A DNA stretch of 64,000 bases from Lactuca virosa (lineage: Eukaryota > Streptophyta > Magnoliopsida > Asterales > Asteraceae). The stretch lies in assembly GCA_928212115.1 (NCBI GenBank), contig CAKMRJ010005523.1, positions 140,140,988 to 140,204,987 of the forward strand. The letters run 5' to 3'. Positions 32,344-43,840 of the stretch are shown piece after piece (position 1 is the stretch's first letter; every line of letters begins with the position of its first letter). The translations under genes were made by a program, and so were the position numbers. The notes beneath the pieces were generated by a model, which worked only from the letters and a program-made list of their open reading frames with translations, did no database searches and was not told the DNA's origin.

Positions 32344-35300
32344 ATTTGCATGTTATAAGTGACGAGCAGTTCGATGACGAATGGTACATAGACAGTGGCT
32401 GCTCACGTCACATGACAGGAAGGAGGGAAGAGCTGAGGGAGTTTCGGTCCCTTAAGGATGGTGGATGTATGAAGTATGGAAACAATTCTTATGGCACAAT
32501 CAAAGGATATGGAATGATAACCAAAGAAGAATTCACAATTCGAAAAGTGGCTTACGTGGAAGGATTGCAGCACAACCTCATCAGTGTATCTCAATTGGTT
32601 GTGGGAACCGGTTTGAAAGTTTCATTCGATGATGAGGGATCATAAATTATTGAAAAGCAATTTAAAAGAGTTCTGTTAAAGTCTGAACGCAAGGGAGAGA
32701 TGTATCCTTTAAATCTCAACCCAATTCGAGGACAACCAGTAATATGTCTGCTGTCAAAGGCGAACTCTGATGAAAGCTGGTTATGGCATCGACGCCTATC
32801 GCACCTGAACTTCAAATACATTAATAAGTTGGTGCTTGGTGATCACGTTCGAGGCCTTCCTCTTCTCAAGTTTGATAAGGAACACCTGTGTGCAGCGTGT
32901 GAGATGGGCAAACAAAGCAGAAAGAGCCATCCTACACGTATCAATACAAAGATTGTTGAAGCTCTTGAACTTCTGCATATTGACTTATGTGGACCTTCGG
33001 CTATCGAAAGCATCGGTGGTAGTAAGTTCATTCTTGTCATAGTAGATGATTTTTCACGCTTCACCTGGGTTTTCTTTCTTAAACACAAATCAGACGCGAC
33101 TCCCAAGTTGAAGGCGTTTATCAAGCAAGTGGAACTGCAGCTGCGAAAGATGGTGAGGAATATTAGAAGCGACAATGGGCTTGAATTCAAGAATAAAGAT
33201 TTTGAAGATTTTCTGGCTGAAAAGGGGATATCTCACAACTTCTCGGCTCCCTATACACCACAACAGAATGGAATTGTTGAAAGACGAAACCGTTCCTTAT
33301 GTGAGGCAGCCCGAACCATGCTGAGCTTCGCTTCTCTTCCGCTATACTTCTGGGCTGATGCAGTTGCAACTGCATGCTACACTCAGAACCGATCTTTACT
33401 TAACAAACAATTCTCTATCACTCCGTATGAGATTCTGAACAATCGGAAGCCCAACGTTAAGTTTTTCCACGTGTTTGGTTCAAGATGCTTCATTTTCAAC
33501 TCCAAAGAGAACCGAAACAAGTTCGACGTCAAAGCCGATGAGGGAATTTTTCTTGGTTATTCACTCACTTCAAAGGCATATAGGGTTTTGAATAAACACT
33601 CCAAGCGTATTGAAGAAACCTACTATGTAACCTTTGATGACAACTACATGAAGAAAGTTCAAACAAGCAAAAGTACCATGGGGGAAATATTTCCAGAATC
33701 AGGACAAGTCTCGGTTCCCATTTCCAACTTGTTTGAAGAGTACATAAGGCTATTTGATGAACCAGAAAAGGCTATACACTCAGAGGCGAAAGCAACAGAC
33801 AACAAAATCGACAATCTGAAAAAGATCATCGATGAAGCTGCAAAAGATATGGAAAATGAACCTCCTAAACCGACTGGTGGTCAACCCTCAACTGACCCTC
33901 CAAACAACAGCTCAATGTTCAAGGGGGAGGTTTCATCTGCACCAAAAACAACCGATTTGCCTTTTGAGGGGGAGAATCCAACTCCAACCCCAACCCATGA
34001 TAGTCCAATCAAGGGGGAGAATCCAACTCCAACCGAGGGGGAGAATCCTGAACCTGACATGGGATACGCTTCGCCATTTGAGGGGGAGAATGAGAATACA
34101 AATGACGAAGGTGATCAATCAGAATTTGAAGAAGAGGTAAATGCAGAGTTGGATCCTGTCTATGACCCTAATTACCCTCCTCTAACGAAATGGACTAAGG
34201 ATCATCCCAAAACACAAATAATTGGTGAATCATCTGAGCGAGTTCTCACACGTTCTCAATTGAAAGCGAAACAAACTGCCTTATTCTCTCATGTTGAATT
34301 ATGCATGTTTAATTCGTTTGTCTCGAAAATCGAACCGAAGACGGTTAATGCTGCACTTGATCACGCTGATTGGGTACAAGCAATGCAAGATGAACTCCAT
34401 GAGTTTGAACGTAATCGAGTTTGGAGGCTGATTCCCACTCCAAAGGATGCTTCTGTGGTCGGCTTAAAATGGGTCTTCAGGAATAAGTTGGATAAAGAGG
34501 GCAACGTCATTCGCAATAAGGCTCGGCTGGTGGTGAAGGGATATTGCCAAGAAGAAGGGATAGACTATGAGGAGACCTTCGCTCCTGTAGCAAGGTTGGA
34601 ATCAGTTAGAATCTTTCTGGCATATGCTGCACATAAAAACTTCGAAGTTTTCCAGATGGATGTGAAATGTGCTTTCTTAAATGGAGAACTAGAAGAAACG
34701 GTGTATGTTGAGCAACCACATGGGTTCGTGAATGAGAAATACCCTGATCACTGCTATGTGTTGGATAAAGTTGTATATGGTCTGAAGCAAGCACTGAGGG
34801 CCTGGTATGAAACATTAACTCGCTTTCTTAAAATGTCGAAATTCAAGCAAGGTTCGGTTGACCCAACCTTCTTTCGAAAGAAAGAAGGTGAACATCTAAT
34901 GATAGTTCAGATTTATGTTGATGACATCATCTTCGGCTCCACGAATCCTAGCTTAACGGCTGAATTCAGGAAGTTGATGGAGACTAAATTTGAAATGAGT
35001 GCAATGGGTCCAATTAACTTTTTCCTTGGATTGAATATAAGACAGGGACCAGAAGGCATTTTTATCAACCAGGAGGCCTACACGAAGAACTTGCTGGCGA
35101 AGTTCGGTATGATGGGAGATTCGAAAGTGAAGGTTCCCATGGCATTTGGCACAAAGTTAACACCATATCTGGAAAAACCTGATGTTGACGTAAGACTCTA
35201 TCGTCAAATGATAGGGTCTCTTATGTATCTAACAGCTAGTAGACCAGACATTATGTTCTCTGTTTGTTATTGTGCCAGGTTTCAAGCAAATCCAAGAGAA

Positions 35301-35885
35301 CCTCACATGGTGGCAGTGAAAAATATTTTCCGTTATCTGAAGCGAACCTCTTCTCTCGGTCTTTGGTACCCTGCTAGATCCGGATTCTTTGTTCAAGCCT
35401 TTTCTAACTCCGATCTTGGAGGATGCGGTATGGACCGAAAGACCACAACTGGATGATGCCAATTCCTTGATGGTAAACTTGTTAGCTGGCAATCCAAGAA
35501 GCAAACTTGTGTGTCTCTTTCAACAACCGAAGCTGAGTACATAGCTGCAGCATCCTGTACATCACAAGTGATCTGGATACAAAGCCAACTAAGAGACTAC
35601 GGACTGAGTATGAAGAAAATACCTCTCTATTGTGACTCTGAAAGCGCGATAAGAATATGTCACAATCCAGTGCAACACTCAAAGACAAAGCATATTGCAC
35701 TAAGATACCATTTCATCAAGGACCATGTTGAAGATGGAAACGTGGAAGTTCATTTCGTTCGGTCCTCTGATCAACTTGCTGACATCTTCACTAAAGCCTT
35801 ACCAGAAGCAAGCTTCAATAAAATTTTACAAGGTTTGGGAATGATGGAAGAAGAGTCGGTACCGAACCCTCAAACCTCTCTCTAA
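32340..35885 (+). pseudogene. Copia pol: protease, integrase, RT, RNase H
   Basis: A single frame is broken by only two nonsense codons (TAA at 32643-32645 and TGA at 35454-35456). The domains in order are as follows. Protease: WYIDSGCSRHMTG. GAG-pre-integrase zinc finger: WHRRLSHLN ... CAACEMGK. Integrase core: HIDLCGPS, IRSDNGLEFKN and PQQNGIVERRNRS supply D, D and E. A proline-rich linker has EGEN repeats (about 33950-34100). RT: QMDVKCAFLNGELEE and IYVDDIIFGS. RNase H: SDLGGCGMD, TEAEYIAAASC, and HSKTKHIALRYHFI. The catalytic residues are retained, so inactivation is recent or limited to the stops. Confidence 0.9.
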
Positions 35886-35910
35886 AAATTAGACAAGCGA
35901 AATAGAGCGA

Positions 35911-36075
35911 ACGCTCGGTCTATTTCGGTTCCGGATTTTTCGGGAACCGAAATGAACCGAACGCTCGGTCTATTTCGGCTCCATAATTTTCGGGAACCGA
36001 AATGAACCGAACGCTCGGTCTATTTCGGCTCCGGAATTTTAGGGAACCGAAATGAACCGATCTCTCGGCTTATTT
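35911..36075 (+). repeat. 50-bp tandem repeat, about 3.3 copies
   Basis: Unit starts ACGCTCGGTCTATTTCGG at 35911, 35961 and 36011, with a decayed fourth at 36061. The first unit contains the perfect hairpin TTTCGGTTCC / GGAACCGAAA; later units carry mismatches. It lies just after pol. Confidence 0.85.
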
Positions 36076-36214
36076 CGCTTCATTCCTTTAAGGTTTGATT
36101 TCGGCTGTATACTTTGTAAACTCTCTTTTAAAATCTTTTTCTTGCTATGTTTTCTCTTTTATCTTTATTCCTAGAGTTTTTAACATTAATTTCGTTTATT
36201 CTTGTTTCTTATTC

Positions 36215-36400
36215 TGTTTTTATTATTTTTCAGAAAACTTCAAAATCCAAAAATATTTTTTTTTCTGTTTTTATTATTTTTCAGAAACTTCAAAATCCAA
36301 AATTTTTTTTTTGTTTTCATTATTTTTTCAGAAACTTCAAAAATCCAAAATTTTTTTGTTTTTATTATTTTTCAGAAAATTCAAAATTCCAAAAGGTTTT
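36215..36400 (+). repeat. T-rich ~46-52-bp tandem repeat, four copies
   Basis: Four units each contain TTATTATTTTTCAGAAA followed by TTCAAAATCC, separated by T runs. The open frames through it are low-complexity and not genes. Confidence 0.8.
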
Positions 36401-37725
36401 ATCTTTTATTTATCTCTTTATTATCTTCTGTTTTTTTGTTTTGTTTGTGTGTGTGGTTTGTTTGTCTTTGTTTATTCTTTTTGCTAAATACCAAGTACAT
36501 CGTTGCTACATAAATTGGAGCTAGGGCAGGTACGACCATTTTAATATGAACTAGTTAAGTGTCCCTAGAAGCATGCTGCTGCATGTAGACCGAAGCCTCT
36601 AAGACCATGAGTAAGGCCTTAATGATTCGATCTATACGTATCGTTTCTTCCCAATCAGGCTGCTAAATTCACTCAAGTCATGAGCTACCTTACTCTTCTC
36701 AAATGAGTTAAGAGTTTTTTGGTTTGTCACTTTTATATAGCAGGGGTACTTTCGGTTCCTTAACCACCTCCTCTACATTCTCCATCAACTTTCGGTTCAC
36801 CAAGGTAACCCTTGAGACTCTCAGATATTACCACTGAGGTTTATGGTTACACAAAATATGTGTTTATGATCTTAGATGCGTACACCACGTGCTAAGTGAG
36901 ACCCAAAATCCAACACCAATAATGAATTGACGGTGAATATTGATATTCAAGATCTCACTTGTTACCTAACGAAATCTCATTTTATTTTTTGAGTGGTCTT
37001 TATGAAATTGTCTAACACCAAGGAATTTCTTCCCAAAAAGATCCAGTTTGGTTTTTGTTTTTGAGATTTTTATAACATCATTAGTCACAACAAATTCTAT
37101 CCAACCTACTTGTTCAACAGACCACGTCGGTCTCATAAGTACTTCATCTAACTTTCGGTCTTATGTTAAGTATCGATGTTCGGTTGAAGATAAGCCACCC
37201 TTTAGTCCCATTATTTGAAAAGAAGCCTTTCGGTGTTTCTTTACAAACACTCGATCGTATTTTCTCGGGGAACCACACAAGCACTTCAAGTCTCTCTTGA
37301 ATTTGAAGGAAGAGATTCTTGCCCGGAATCATTTGCTTCATGTCTTATTAAAGACATCACTCACATCCTATACACATTTTGCTTTATTTCTTTATTTTTG
37401 GCACACTCTTACACGAAAATTCTTTGTGATTTTCCAAAATTCTGGTTGATGTTCCTTATGGCCTGTTTAAAGTTTTTTTTGGAGCGAAAGTGGTTATTTT
37501 GACATATGGAGCGAAAGTGAATTTAAAAAGACGATATGTGGATAAGATTTTGAATCACGTCATCGGATAACCATTCATATTGGGCGCGTGAATTTGAAAC
37601 GGTTCCTAAACCCACGCTTGATGACGTCTATCTGGGGAAACCAAGCTGTCAAATCGCGCTTTTTCAGGCGACGTTTCAGTGATCGTATCATCATCACGGA
37701 GATTCTTTCTCTCTCCTGGCAACGG
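36401..37725. other. Non-coding spacer between copia pol and post-pol ORF
   Basis: No coding frame is supported. TTTCGGT and its complement recur throughout (for example 36750-36800, 37150-37240), echoing the 50-bp repeat. Confidence 0.5.
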
Positions 37726-37733
37726 TATATAAA
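37726..37733 (+). promoter_or_regulatory. TATA box upstream of post-pol ORF
   Basis: TATATAAA lies 96 bp before the ATG at 37830, and a CT-rich, AUG-poor leader-like stretch lies between them. It suggests the extra ORF had its own core promoter inside the element. Confidence 0.5.
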
Positions 37734-39377
37734 GGGTTTCTCGCACCTATTGTACCTTCTTACCTTCTTCAAACTCTTTCAAATACAACAGGCGATCTTC
37801 AACTGTTCATCTTCTTCCTTACATCAACAATGGCGAAATCATCATCTCTTCAAGAACAAACTGCTTCATCGTCATTGCTTGTGATCAAACCTAATCAGAA
37901 CCTGATCATTCAACTAAACCCATTTTTGTATGATTCGTACATGCTCCACGTTGTCTAATGTCTCAAGTACTCCCCACTGGTTATCGCTCTTACGCAGGTG
38001 GAATCTGTTCCCATGTCTCTGCTGTCACAAGTGTACTCTACTACGTCTTACGACAAGAACAAGGAGAGGATCTATTTTCAAATCTTCAATCACAACGCAT
38101 ATGTTTCGAAAGCCCGATTCTGCTCCCTGTTAGGACTTGCCATCGATGCTTTTGTCATCTCTCCTGATTTCATCACCACAACCCAGTTGTTTATGATGTT
38201 TTATGAGATGGGGTATACTGATGTCCTTACAACAGTGACAAAGTTTAAGAAGTCCTGTTTGCCGCCACAATGGAATGGGTTACTTACTCTTATCAACAAG
38301 GGTTTGGCGGAACGGGTAGCTGGGTCAGATGGTACGAGTAAGGGTTTTATGACCATTCTCTATGGTCTCTACAATGGTATTAACCTGGATTATGGCTCTA
38401 TTATTTTGTCGCAACTGGTGCAAAGTCTCAACACCTCAACGAGACATTCAGAGATTTCATGTGGTCGTTTCTGGACCATCATCACCCGACGGGCCATTGA
38501 GAACTTACAAATTCCAGTTATGCAAGATGCACTGCTCTCTTCTGTGGCTACTTTTCATACAAAGAAGATTATCTTCTCAGATGCCACCAAGTTTTTTCAC
38601 AATGGTTCGATACCTGAAACAATGTACAAGTGTGTGTCGAGCGAAAGTCATGTGATGGCTGACTACCGGAAGCTTACTCCTAAGGGCCCAAGAGAACTGA
38701 CTCCTGAACAGCAGGTTGCCTTAGATGTTGTGGAAAAGCCAGCAAAGCGAGAGAAGAGGGCAGATACCAAGAAGGTGGAAACCGAAGGTCCTTCTTCTAA
38801 GCCTGTCAAGTCCAAAAAGTGAAAGGCTGAAAAGGCTGATTCTTCGGCTTCAAAGAAAGTCAAGAAAATGGCAAGGAAACCAAAGAGTCCTACCCCTTCA
38901 AGCTCAGAACATGATAAGGAGCAATCGGCTGATGAGGAAGAAGAAGTTCAGCGTGACGGTTCACCAAGAGGTAATACACCTCCTCGTTCTCCAACTCCTA
39001 CTGAACAACTCAATGACAAAATTCCAACCCCTCCTCCATCTCCACCGAAGACTACTGTTCCAGTTTCGGTTGCTCCAGTTCCACCAACTCCTACAACCCA
39101 ACCTACCACTACTGTTCTACCACCACCACCAGTTAGTACAATACCAATCTCTACAACTCCTTTACCACCTCCCATTTTTTCACAAGCAACCACCACAACT
39201 ACCCCTATCTCCACCACTACAACCGAACCTCCAGTAAACGTCAACGTATCTGATACGGGGGCTAATATTGAAACCGAAACCCCTGTTACATCCAAACCTC
39301 TTTCACCCTCACCCTCAACTGATTCCGCTCCTACACTCGGTGGTGACAATTTTGAGTTTGACTCAACCTATTACAGT

Positions 39378-39382
39378 CCTTA
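39378..39382 (+). repeat. Left target duplication CCTTA
   Basis: CCTTA is repeated at 48961-48965 on the other side of the gypsy element. Confidence 0.92.
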
Positions 39383-39797
39383 TGTAACACCCCGTTTATT
39401 TATTTAATAAATAAATAAATTAATCGATGAATGAAGCGTAGCCCAAAAATCAGTAATTATATGGCAGAGTGTTGGTCTCGAGGGGTTAATTGTCAGTTTT
39501 AGAAGTTTGAGGTTAAAAGTGTAAGTTCTGGGATTTATTTTGTAAAGATTTTTAGAAGACAAGGGGTATTTGGTAAATTCTGGGCCAAATATGAAAAGGA
39601 TTGGTGGGGAGAGGGGTTGTATTGTAAATCTCGGACCTAATTTGTAATGTATTTAGATGGCATGGGTTAAAAAGGTAATTATCGGATTTAAATTGAAGAA
39701 GATTTCCAAATCCAGGGTAAATATTGGATTAAATGTGAAGAAATCTTATGGGGAGGGACCAATTCTGCCATTATGGCAACTTGGTTATGGAGTCGGG

Positions 39798-39805
39798 TAT
39801 ATAAG
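39798..39805 (+). promoter_or_regulatory. TATA box of gypsy LTR
   Basis: TATATAAG sits 415 bp into the LTR and is conserved at 46628-46635 in the other LTR. Confidence 0.6.
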
Positions 39806-41415
39806 TGTAAGGAACCATCAGCCGTCACCCTCCTTATGCCTCCCTCGCTGGCCGCCACTCCCGTTTCTTCACCTCCGGTCGCCGCCACCTCCCATTCCCA
39901 TCCTCCCTCCGCCACAGCAACCCAATCGTCGCTAGGTGCCGCCATATCGCTGTTGCTGGAAGCGAATGAGAAGCCGGAAAAGCTGCTGAGAGAGGCTGAG
40001 ATCGTCGCAGCCGCCGCCCCCGACCGTCAGATCCTGCTGTCGCTACTCCTTCGTCACCGAGGAACCACGACGTCGCTGCTATTGGGTTCTAGTCGGAGGC
40101 TAGGCGCATTTCGCTGTCGTCGTTTGCTGCTGCCGTTCAGAAATCGCTACATCCCGCCGACGCCTCCATAGCCACCTGTCACCGTGAAATGGTGGCTGGG
40201 TTGGTGGTCTCGTGAAGCTGGGTTCGTATTAGAGTGTTGGAGGCGTGTGTTTTGATGGTTAGGACTGCAAGAGGGTCCTTTGGCCGGAGTTATAAAGAAA
40301 ACCCCATTGCCACCACCGTGAGGTGGTGGCTGTTTTCCTTAACCGTCGGCCGCCGCCGGCCACCGCTAGGTCATTGCTTATGTGTGTTTGTATTGGTGTG
40401 TGTGTGTGTTTGATTATTGCAGTTAGCATTGTAAAATGTATCTACAAAGAAGGATAATGAAATGAAATTAAAACCACCACCTTAGGGTGGTGGTCGCCGC
40501 CGTGAGCCGCCATTGACCACCACTACCCGAGGTGGTAGTGGATGGTTCCCCGCTAGCAAACCCTAATTGCCCTAGCAAAACCCTAATGGGCTTAAAGATT
40601 TATTTTGGGCCTGTTGGGCCATGTTTGGGTGAAAACCCTAATTAGGGTTTAGAAAACCCTAATCTTGAGTAATTGGGCCTTGGACTTATTTAGGCCCACA
40701 TTTGGGCCATTGGAAATGGATTTATGTATGAAGCCCAAATCACTCCATATTACTTATCTAGTAGAGTAAAGGACTTAATGGATTAAGTCCTTAATGGGTT
40801 AAGTAAGAAACACTTAACCGTAATTATCATTTTATGTGAAACCCTAATTTCACTTGGGCTTTGTGTTGGGCCATCCAAGAATAATCAAATGGGCTAGAGT
40901 AATTAGTTGGGCTTTAGGGTAAGGCCCATATGAAGGATTGGGCCCAATTTGGAAAATTGGGCCATTGATGGGCCATAGTTTGGGCCTAGATGGTTGTATG
41001 ATATTGGGCCTTTAGAATGAGACATGTTGGACTGGACTGAACAATTGGGCCTTAAGGGAAGTCCATGTAGAGGTTTGGGCCTAATTTGGAAAGTTGGGCC
41101 ATATGTTGGGATTTGATCCCTAGTTGACTTTGGGCCTATGGATTGGGCCTTGGGCTTGGGTAAGCCAAGCTAGGGGTAATGTAGTAATTATCCAAAGTAT
41201 GCATTTATAGTTATGTGTTAGAACCCAATTATTAATTGGGTGTTATTTTGGTGTTGACAGTTCGGGAATCTGTCATCCAGCAGCTGGGGTTGAGTCTGCG
41301 GGACTTCAGCAGTATGGGATTGTGTCTACGGGACTTCAGCAGTGTGAGGTGAGTTTCCTTCCAGTAGGAACGGGTCTACGGCCACAATGCCGGCCCGTTT
41401 AGTTAGCAGTAGTTC

Positions 41416-41802
41416 CGGACTTCGGTCCGATGCAGTAGTTCAGTGTGCTTGATGTCTTTGTGATTCAAGCATGTCCTTGTGTTATGTGTTATGGACTTCG
41501 GTCTGATGTAGTATGCAGTATATGTGTTTATGCTAGTAGTTATGATTATGTTATGCTATGTTCAGTCAGTTCCGGACTTCGGTCCGATGCAGAGGGCAAG
41601 GCCCTGGTTAGTTCCGGACTTCGGTCCGATGCAGTTTCCGGACCTCGGTCCGATGCAGAGGTCAAGGCCTTGGTTAGTTCCGGACTTCGGTCCGATGCAG
41701 TTTCCAGACTTCGGTCTGATGCAGTGGGCGAGGCCCTAGTTAGTTCCGGATTTCGGTCCGATGCAGTGGGCAAGGCCCTAGTCAGTTCCGGACTTCGGTC
41801 CG
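41416..41802 (+). repeat. Array of UUCG-tetraloop hairpins (5' LTR)
   Basis: Nine hairpins of the form CGGAC-TTCG-GTCCG or variants start at 41416, 41493, 41573, 41615, 41639, 41681, 41705, 41747 and 41789. The later ones lie within irregular repeats with AGTTCC and GGGCAAGGCCCT. The copy at 41705 is CAGAC-TTCG-GTCTG, a compensatory change. Confidence 0.85.
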
Positions 41803-41873
41803 ATGCAGTGGGCAAGGCCCAGTATGTGCTTTGTATGTTATTGTATGGTATGTGGTAGTTTGGGGAGACTCAC

Positions 41874-41888
41874 TAAGCTTCGTGCTTA
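41874..41888 (+). other. Conserved LTR hairpin TAAGC/GCTTA
   Basis: The stem follows CTCAC (41869-41873) and precedes the T-rich TTTTGGTTTCAG ending at 41910. The same layout occurs in the other gypsy LTRs. Confidence 0.6.
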
Positions 41889-42116
41889 CAGTTTTCAGTT
41901 TTGGTTTCAGGTACTCAATTTTCAAAAGAGGAGCTTGGGACGATTGCAGTGCACACACCATTTGTTCAGCCTGGGATGTTTATACTCTGATATACATGAT
42001 AGTTGTTATATTATTCTGAGATACATTGTTGTGATTTTTCTATGACGTATGATGACTATGGTTTATTACTGATTTAAAACGAAATTTTCAGACTGTATTT
42101 TTGGGATGTTACAAGT

Positions 42117-42129
42117 TGGTATCAGAGCC
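42117..42129 (+). other. Primer-binding site (initiator tRNA-Met)
   Basis: TGGTATCAGAGCC three bases after the 5' LTR. Confidence 0.92.
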
Positions 42130-42991
42130 TTGGTTTGAGGGATTCGGGCACACTCTCGGGTGTGTTTGGACTCAAACTGAGGAATTGGTATGGAAATTTT
42201 TAAAAGGAAAATCATTTTTAGAAAGAGAGCTATGAGAAAAGAAAAGAATTTCTAGAAAAAGAAAAGAGTTTTGAAAAAGAGAAAAGAATTTTGAAAAAGA
42301 GAAAAGGGTGTGGTGCATGCAATCAGCCGAGCTCAAGTAAGTACTCCCAAATTACCCATACAAGTTTATGTTATGATATGAGTATCAACTTTATGAGAAT
42401 TGCATGCTAGACTAGGACTAAGGATCTAGGAAGGATGCCTTATGTGCCTATTATATGCGTATCAACTTTATGAGAACTGCATGTTAGTTTAGGGCTAAGG
42501 ATCTAGGGAGGATGCCTTATGTGCTTATTATATGTGTACCAGCTTATTGAGAACTGCATGCTAGTACAGATTGGTCAGTATGATAGCCAGAGTAGTATAT
42601 GCTTGATTATGTGTACTCAACGCCCGAATGCTGCTTGCTTTGTGCTTTTAGGAGTTCTAGTTGTCTTTCACTAACTAGTAAATGAATATGTTAAGTTACA
42701 TATTGCAAGGAATAAATAATTTTAGAAGGTTAGGTCTAGCTCTATTTCGCAGCTCTTGTTTGAGTCCAACCGTTGTAGGGTAGGATCTCTCATTCGAAGA
42801 ATTATCTAGTCTGAGTAATATGTAATAGTATTCGCGAGCTAGTTAGGGGAATAAAGCAGGGACTTCTTATGCAGCTGATGGTGGAGAGTCGGTTGGTGAT
42901 TACCCTAGGGCAAGCCTAGGATGAGATTAGCATGAGATCAATAGTAGTAGTAGAAGGGACTTGGTGGAGTCGAGGCAGTACTTGAGGAAAG

Positions 42992-43048
42992 TACGGATAG
43001 ATGTGGAAGGTAGTATGGGCCCGTACTACTGAAAGTAGAGGATCCGTA
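42992..43048 (+). other. Leader hairpin with palindromic GGGCCC loop
   Basis: The outer stem is TACGGAT (42992-42998) with ATCCGTA (43042-43048). The inner stem is GTAGTA (43010-43015) with TACTAC (43024-43029). The apical loop is T-GGGCCC-G. The homologous segment in the element at 63672-63728 keeps the architecture with changed pairs and loop AGGCCT. Confidence 0.6.
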
Positions 43049-43103
43049 CTTGAATCAAGGAAGGCTGAGATGAACCCATGGAACTTGTAGTGTGTGAGAT
43101 CCC

Positions 43104-43840
43104 TTGATTTTTTATGAGCATTGTGATGTTAGTGATGGTATATTACCGAGTATAGTGACGCTACGTGGTAGACCAGATGGTAGTTCTGGCGTCGACGAGG
43201 GATCAGGCTCGGACTCTGCAGCCGGGCAGCTTGATGGTCAGATGAGGGAGTCCATTCCATCTGTGAGTACGTGCAATATCATTGATCAGACTCCTTTGAT
43301 CTTCATTGTGATCAAGGAGAGCATTTTAGAGATTTGTGATGTGAGGCAGAGTGCATTCCGTACTGAGATGGCAGTCATGATAGAGACCCGTACGTTAATG
43401 TTTCGGGAATTCAGAGTTTGTGAGGCTTCAGATTGTCATGGGGGTTAGGGACCCTATTGTTAGCAGCATATGGTTGGCAGATGTCACCAACACTTTTCTT
43501 ACCAGACGTTGTCTCGAAAGGAGACAAGATCTGACTTACTTCCTGTCCCCTGAGGGATAGAGCACGAGATTGATAGGAAGAAGTTGGTAGTGAGTTGAGT
43601 GATGATGCGGTTAATGCTACGTCATGGGATGACTTTTAGACCAGATTCTGGGCAGAGTGTGCCCAGGCGATTGAGGCGCAGCAGTTGGCGCAAGAGTTGT
43701 TAAATCTCCACCAGAAGACTGATACTATGGCAGAGATCACTGCCAAGTATCAAGAAAGAGCTTTTATGGTACCGCAGTATGCAGCAGATGAGGAAATGAA
43801 GAAGGCAAGTTATCAGAACATACTGTAGAATGATAGCAGG
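43104..43840 (+). pseudogene. Gag remnant of gypsy element
   Basis: The frame 43104-43448 has GSGSDSAAGQLDGQM and ESILEICDVRQSAF, resembling the N-terminal part of gypsy gag. After several frame breaks, about 43620-43830 reads RFWAECAQAIEAQQLAQELL and AEITAKYQERAFMVPQYAAD, the conserved gag core end. The middle of the capsid is missing and there are stops in all frames. Confidence 0.6.

Larger units (their letters stand above)
39383..42113 (+). repeat. 5' LTR (2731 bp)
   Basis: It has canonical ends. A TATATAAG box lies at 39798-39805. GC-rich CCG-type sequence follows. About twenty TGGGCC or TGGGCT motifs crowd 40580-41170, an array of UUCG hairpins lies at 41416-41802, and a CTCAC-hairpin-acceptor motif at 41869-41910. 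The open frames through the hairpin array reflect the repeat and are not genes. Confidence 0.92.

Noticed and set aside
35911..36075. CRISPR-like repeat array
   Set aside because: Units are contiguous without unique spacers, in a plant retrotransposon.
41445..41858. 137-codon frame with repeated SSGLRSDAVGKALV, also at 48292-48705
   Set aside because: It translates the hairpin array inside an LTR, present in both LTRs; repeat structure explains the open frame.
42117..42129. tRNA-like TGGTATCAGAGC strings (also 5342, 28968, 58133, 61931)
   Set aside because: They are primer-binding sites complementary to the tRNA 3' end, not tRNA genes.
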